DNA from: Blautia coccoides
GTDB lineage: Bacteria > Bacillota > Clostridia > Lachnospirales > Lachnospiraceae
Reading direction: 5' to 3'
Length of the DNA stretch: 64,000 bases
Assembly: GCF_034355335.1 (NCBI RefSeq)
Contig: NZ_CP136422.1
Coordinates: 1,491,001 to 1,555,000 of the forward strand
Below, piece by piece: positions 62,146-64,000 of this stretch. The notes beneath the pieces were generated by a model. That model was not told the origin of the DNA, searched no databases, and saw nothing but the letters and a program-made list of their open reading frames with translations. The translations under genes and the position numbers were made by a program. Positions within the stretch are counted from its first letter, which is position 1, and every line of letters starts with the position of its first letter.

Positions 62146-63519
62146 TTATCCTTTGAATTTATCAGGCAAGTGAATTTCAGTTTTCAGACCATGAGGTGTA
62201 ATGTTTGAAAATTGGATATCTCCATAATGTACTTTTACAATCTGTCTTACGATTTTAAGCCCCAATCCGTGTTCTGCTTCGGCTGTTTCCGTCTGGGAAC
62301 TGGGAATACTGGTATCGTTATTCAGTAATGCCAGGTATGATTCCTTGATTCCGCACCCAGAGTCTGCGACACAAAACGTACAGATTCTGTTGTCCATTTT
62401 TACAGAAACGGTTATCTGACATCCACCAGGATTGTGTGTGATGCTGTTTTGTATTAGATTGTGCAGCATCCGGTTAAGCAGGAAATTGTCGCCGTATAGG
62501 AAAGTTTTTATATCTGTGTCAGTTCCAGACAGTTCTAATTCATAGCCCTCCGGAAGTCCGTTATTTAGAAATTCGCTTATCACCTGCCGGATCAGTTCAA
62601 GAGGATCAAGCGGCTTTATGCGGAAGGGCTGCATAGAGTATTCCAATTTTGTTGTTAAATTTAGATCTGCAACCAATGTATGGAGCTTTTCACTTTGTTT
62701 TCGTATGATTTCAGCCTGTCTTCTGGTTGCTGCTGGTAAGTCAGGGTTATCTTCTATTTCACTGGAATAACCTAAAATCATAGAAAGTGGCGTACGGATA
62801 TCATGAGATATTCCACGAATCCATTCAGCACGCGTATTATCCTTTTTTGCCAGATAGTCACTGGCATGGTTTAATCCTGTATTGATTTCAGCAAGTTCAC
62901 CTTTTTCCTCTAAGTGAAATGTTTCCCCCTGTGACAGTTTTTGGATGCCAGCCAGGATTGGCCGCATTGCAGTTTCGATTTTTCTGGTATTACGTAAAAA
63001 TAAGAAAATCATAACACCGATATTGATGACCAATGCAGCCAGACAGATGAAAAGAACAAGCCAGAAATATCTGGTTTTGAACGAGATATAGTATTGGCTG
63101 ATTGTGCCCGGCTGAAATCCCACAACTAAAAGTCCATTTGGATGATTCCAGATTTTAACGGGATAGTCCTTCAGATACCATCTGCTGAACATCGCAATTT
63201 CAGATGCAGAGTATTTAAGGGGAAGTCCTTCTGGCAGACCGCTTTCCCAAATGACAGCACCTTCATCGTCAATCAGCATAGCCCAAGCATCCGTCTGTGC
63301 TAAGATGTCATTTGCTTCCGGATCAACTGCGAATGCCCCGTTCTTTTGTTCAATAAGATTTGAAAACCGTTCCATTGGAAAAACGGAGTCCTTAACACCA
63401 TTCAGATAGGAAGTAAGAAAAAGGATTCCTATTAATACAATGTTGATTACAAAAAACAGCAGCAGTATTCCGATGACTGATAATATATAGCGGCGAAAGA
63501 AGCGGTCAATTGGTTTCAT
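62146..63519 (-). CDS. Sensor histidine kinase
   Basis: A 457-residue kinase: TM1 (about 12-35), an extracellular sensor domain (about 40-145), TM2 (about 150-175), a HAMP-like linker, the dimerisation domain with RGISHDIRTPLSMILGYSSE and the ATPase domain with NLIQNSITHNPGG, VADSGCGIK and HGLGLKIVRQIV. The start overlaps the response-regulator stop by 4 nt (ATGA). The stimulus is unknown. Confidence 0.92.
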   Translation of the reverse strand: MKPIDRFFRRYILSVIGILLLFFVINIVLIGILFLTSYLNGVKDSVFPMERFSNLIEQKNGAFAVDPEANDILAQTDAWAMLIDDEGAVIWESGLPEGLPLKYSASEIAMFSRWYLKDYPVKIWNHPNGLLVVGFQPGTISQYYISFKTRYFWLVLFICLAALVINIGVMIFLFLRNTRKIETAMRPILAGIQKLSQGETFHLEEKGELAEINTGLNHASDYLAKKDNTRAEWIRGISHDIRTPLSMILGYSSEIEDNPDLPAATRRQAEIIRKQSEKLHTLVADLNLTTKLEYSMQPFRIKPLDPLELIRQVISEFLNNGLPEGYELELSGTDTDIKTFLYGDNFLLNRMLHNLIQNSITHNPGGCQITVSVKMDNRICTFCVADSGCGIKESYLALLNNDTSIPSSQTETAEAEHGLGLKIVRQIVKVHYGDIQFSNITPHGLKTEIHLPDKFKG

Positions 63520-64000
63520 TTTTCCGCCCCCTTAATGTGGAGCCGGTAACCTAATCCTTTTACGGTTAAAAGGGAAACAGGTTTTGACGGATTGGCCTCG
63601 ATCTTTTCCCTTAAGTGGCGTATATGTGTCACAAGAGTATTTTCATATCCCTGCCAGAATTCCCCACAGACAGTTTCGCATAGTGAACCTGTGGTTACAA
63701 TCCTTCCGGAGTTTTCAAATAACTTTTCAAATAGCGTAAATTCTTTTGCAGTCAATGAAAACACTTCATCCCCACGATAAACTTCGGCCTTATCTAAATT
63801 AACGGTTGAAGCTTCCAGATATACAATACGTTCCTTTTCAGGATAGGCGCGGTTTAAGATTGCCTGAACACGCAGAAGTAACTCCTTGGGCAAAAAAGGT
63901 TTTATAAGATAATCATCAGCTCCGTTTTCAAATCCTAAAAACTTATCATCGGCTTCTCCGCGGGCTGTAAGCATGAGAACAGGAATCGTACTCGTTTTTC
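63516..64000 (-). CDS. OmpR-family response regulator (cut by window edge)
   Basis: The frame is open to base 64000, and PVLMLTARGEADDKFLGFEN followed by DDYLIKPF shows it is the second half of a receiver domain, including the conserved Thr and Lys. The winged-helix output domain ends LTVKGLGYRLHIKGAEK. The phospho-accepting Asp lies beyond the edge. The Met at 63974 is internal, not a start. It is upstream of and coupled to the kinase. Confidence 0.92.
   Translation of the reverse strand, partial: KTSTIPVLMLTARGEADDKFLGFENGADDYLIKPFLPKELLLRVQAILNRAYPEKERIVYLEASTVNLDKAEVYRGDEVFSLTAKEFTLFEKLFENSGRIVTTGSLCETVCGEFWQGYENTLVTHIRHLREKIEANPSKPVSLLTVKGLGYRLHIKGAEK

Overview
The window looks like a chromosomal segment of a gut Lachnospiraceae (Blautia-like Clostridia). 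The evidence is moderate GC, strong AGGAGG ribosome-binding sites, T-box leaders, TTG/ATT starts, DUF1540, DUF1836 and DUF4364 proteins, and an infC-rpmI-rplT operon with an attenuated leader. No rRNA, tRNA, CRISPR array, integrase or intact insertion sequence is visible. This is a reading of sequence only; no database search was made.

0-36 kb is mostly core. It holds a SNF2 helicase cut by the left edge, T-box-controlled thrS, a DUF1540 protein, a sodium:neurotransmitter-type symporter (minus strand), infC-rpmI-rplT, a T-box-controlled TRAP transporter, a LysE exporter, a polysaccharide deacetylase, rarA, a radical SAM/DUF4364 pair, a lipoprotein, a pentose operon (DUF4867, fucose/arabinose isomerase-like, xylB), a PHP protein and YerC. 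After these come a TetR-linked cupin/flavin-ferredoxin/amino-acid permease cluster, an XRE-AbrB/ABC-2 exporter, DUF1836, pcrA and rlmD.

The standout gene is the TRAP large subunit at 9650-13996. One 1448-residue chain carries a DctM channel followed by three tandem, nearly identical DctP solute-binding domains. No separate binding protein is present. A T-box whose best specifier is ATC (Ile) precedes it. The second candidate undescribed system is 25.4-29.7 kb: a metal cupin, an APC permease and two paralogous split-barrel-flavin/2x[4Fe-4S] proteins. They sit behind a consensus promoter carrying two perfect palindromes, with a TetR gene at the end.

37.6-62 kb is an accessory patchwork, almost all on the plus strand, of small single-gene units: GNATs, VOC proteins, split-barrel flavoproteins, DUF1810, DUF3795, a flavodoxin, a YcaQ-type glycosylase, a pyrophosphatase-like protein and a WYL regulator. 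It also contains a Bce-like two-component/ABC module and a three-gene ABC-2 exporter. Three diverged direct copies of one module (about 40.06-41.07, 52.95-53.69 and 59.97-60.72 kb) are spread through it. Each has decayed differently, and several neighbours carry single in-frame stops or survive only as stubs. This points to an old integrative-element landing area shaped by recombination. A YdcF-like membrane protein and a minus-strand two-component pair, cut by the right edge, close the window.
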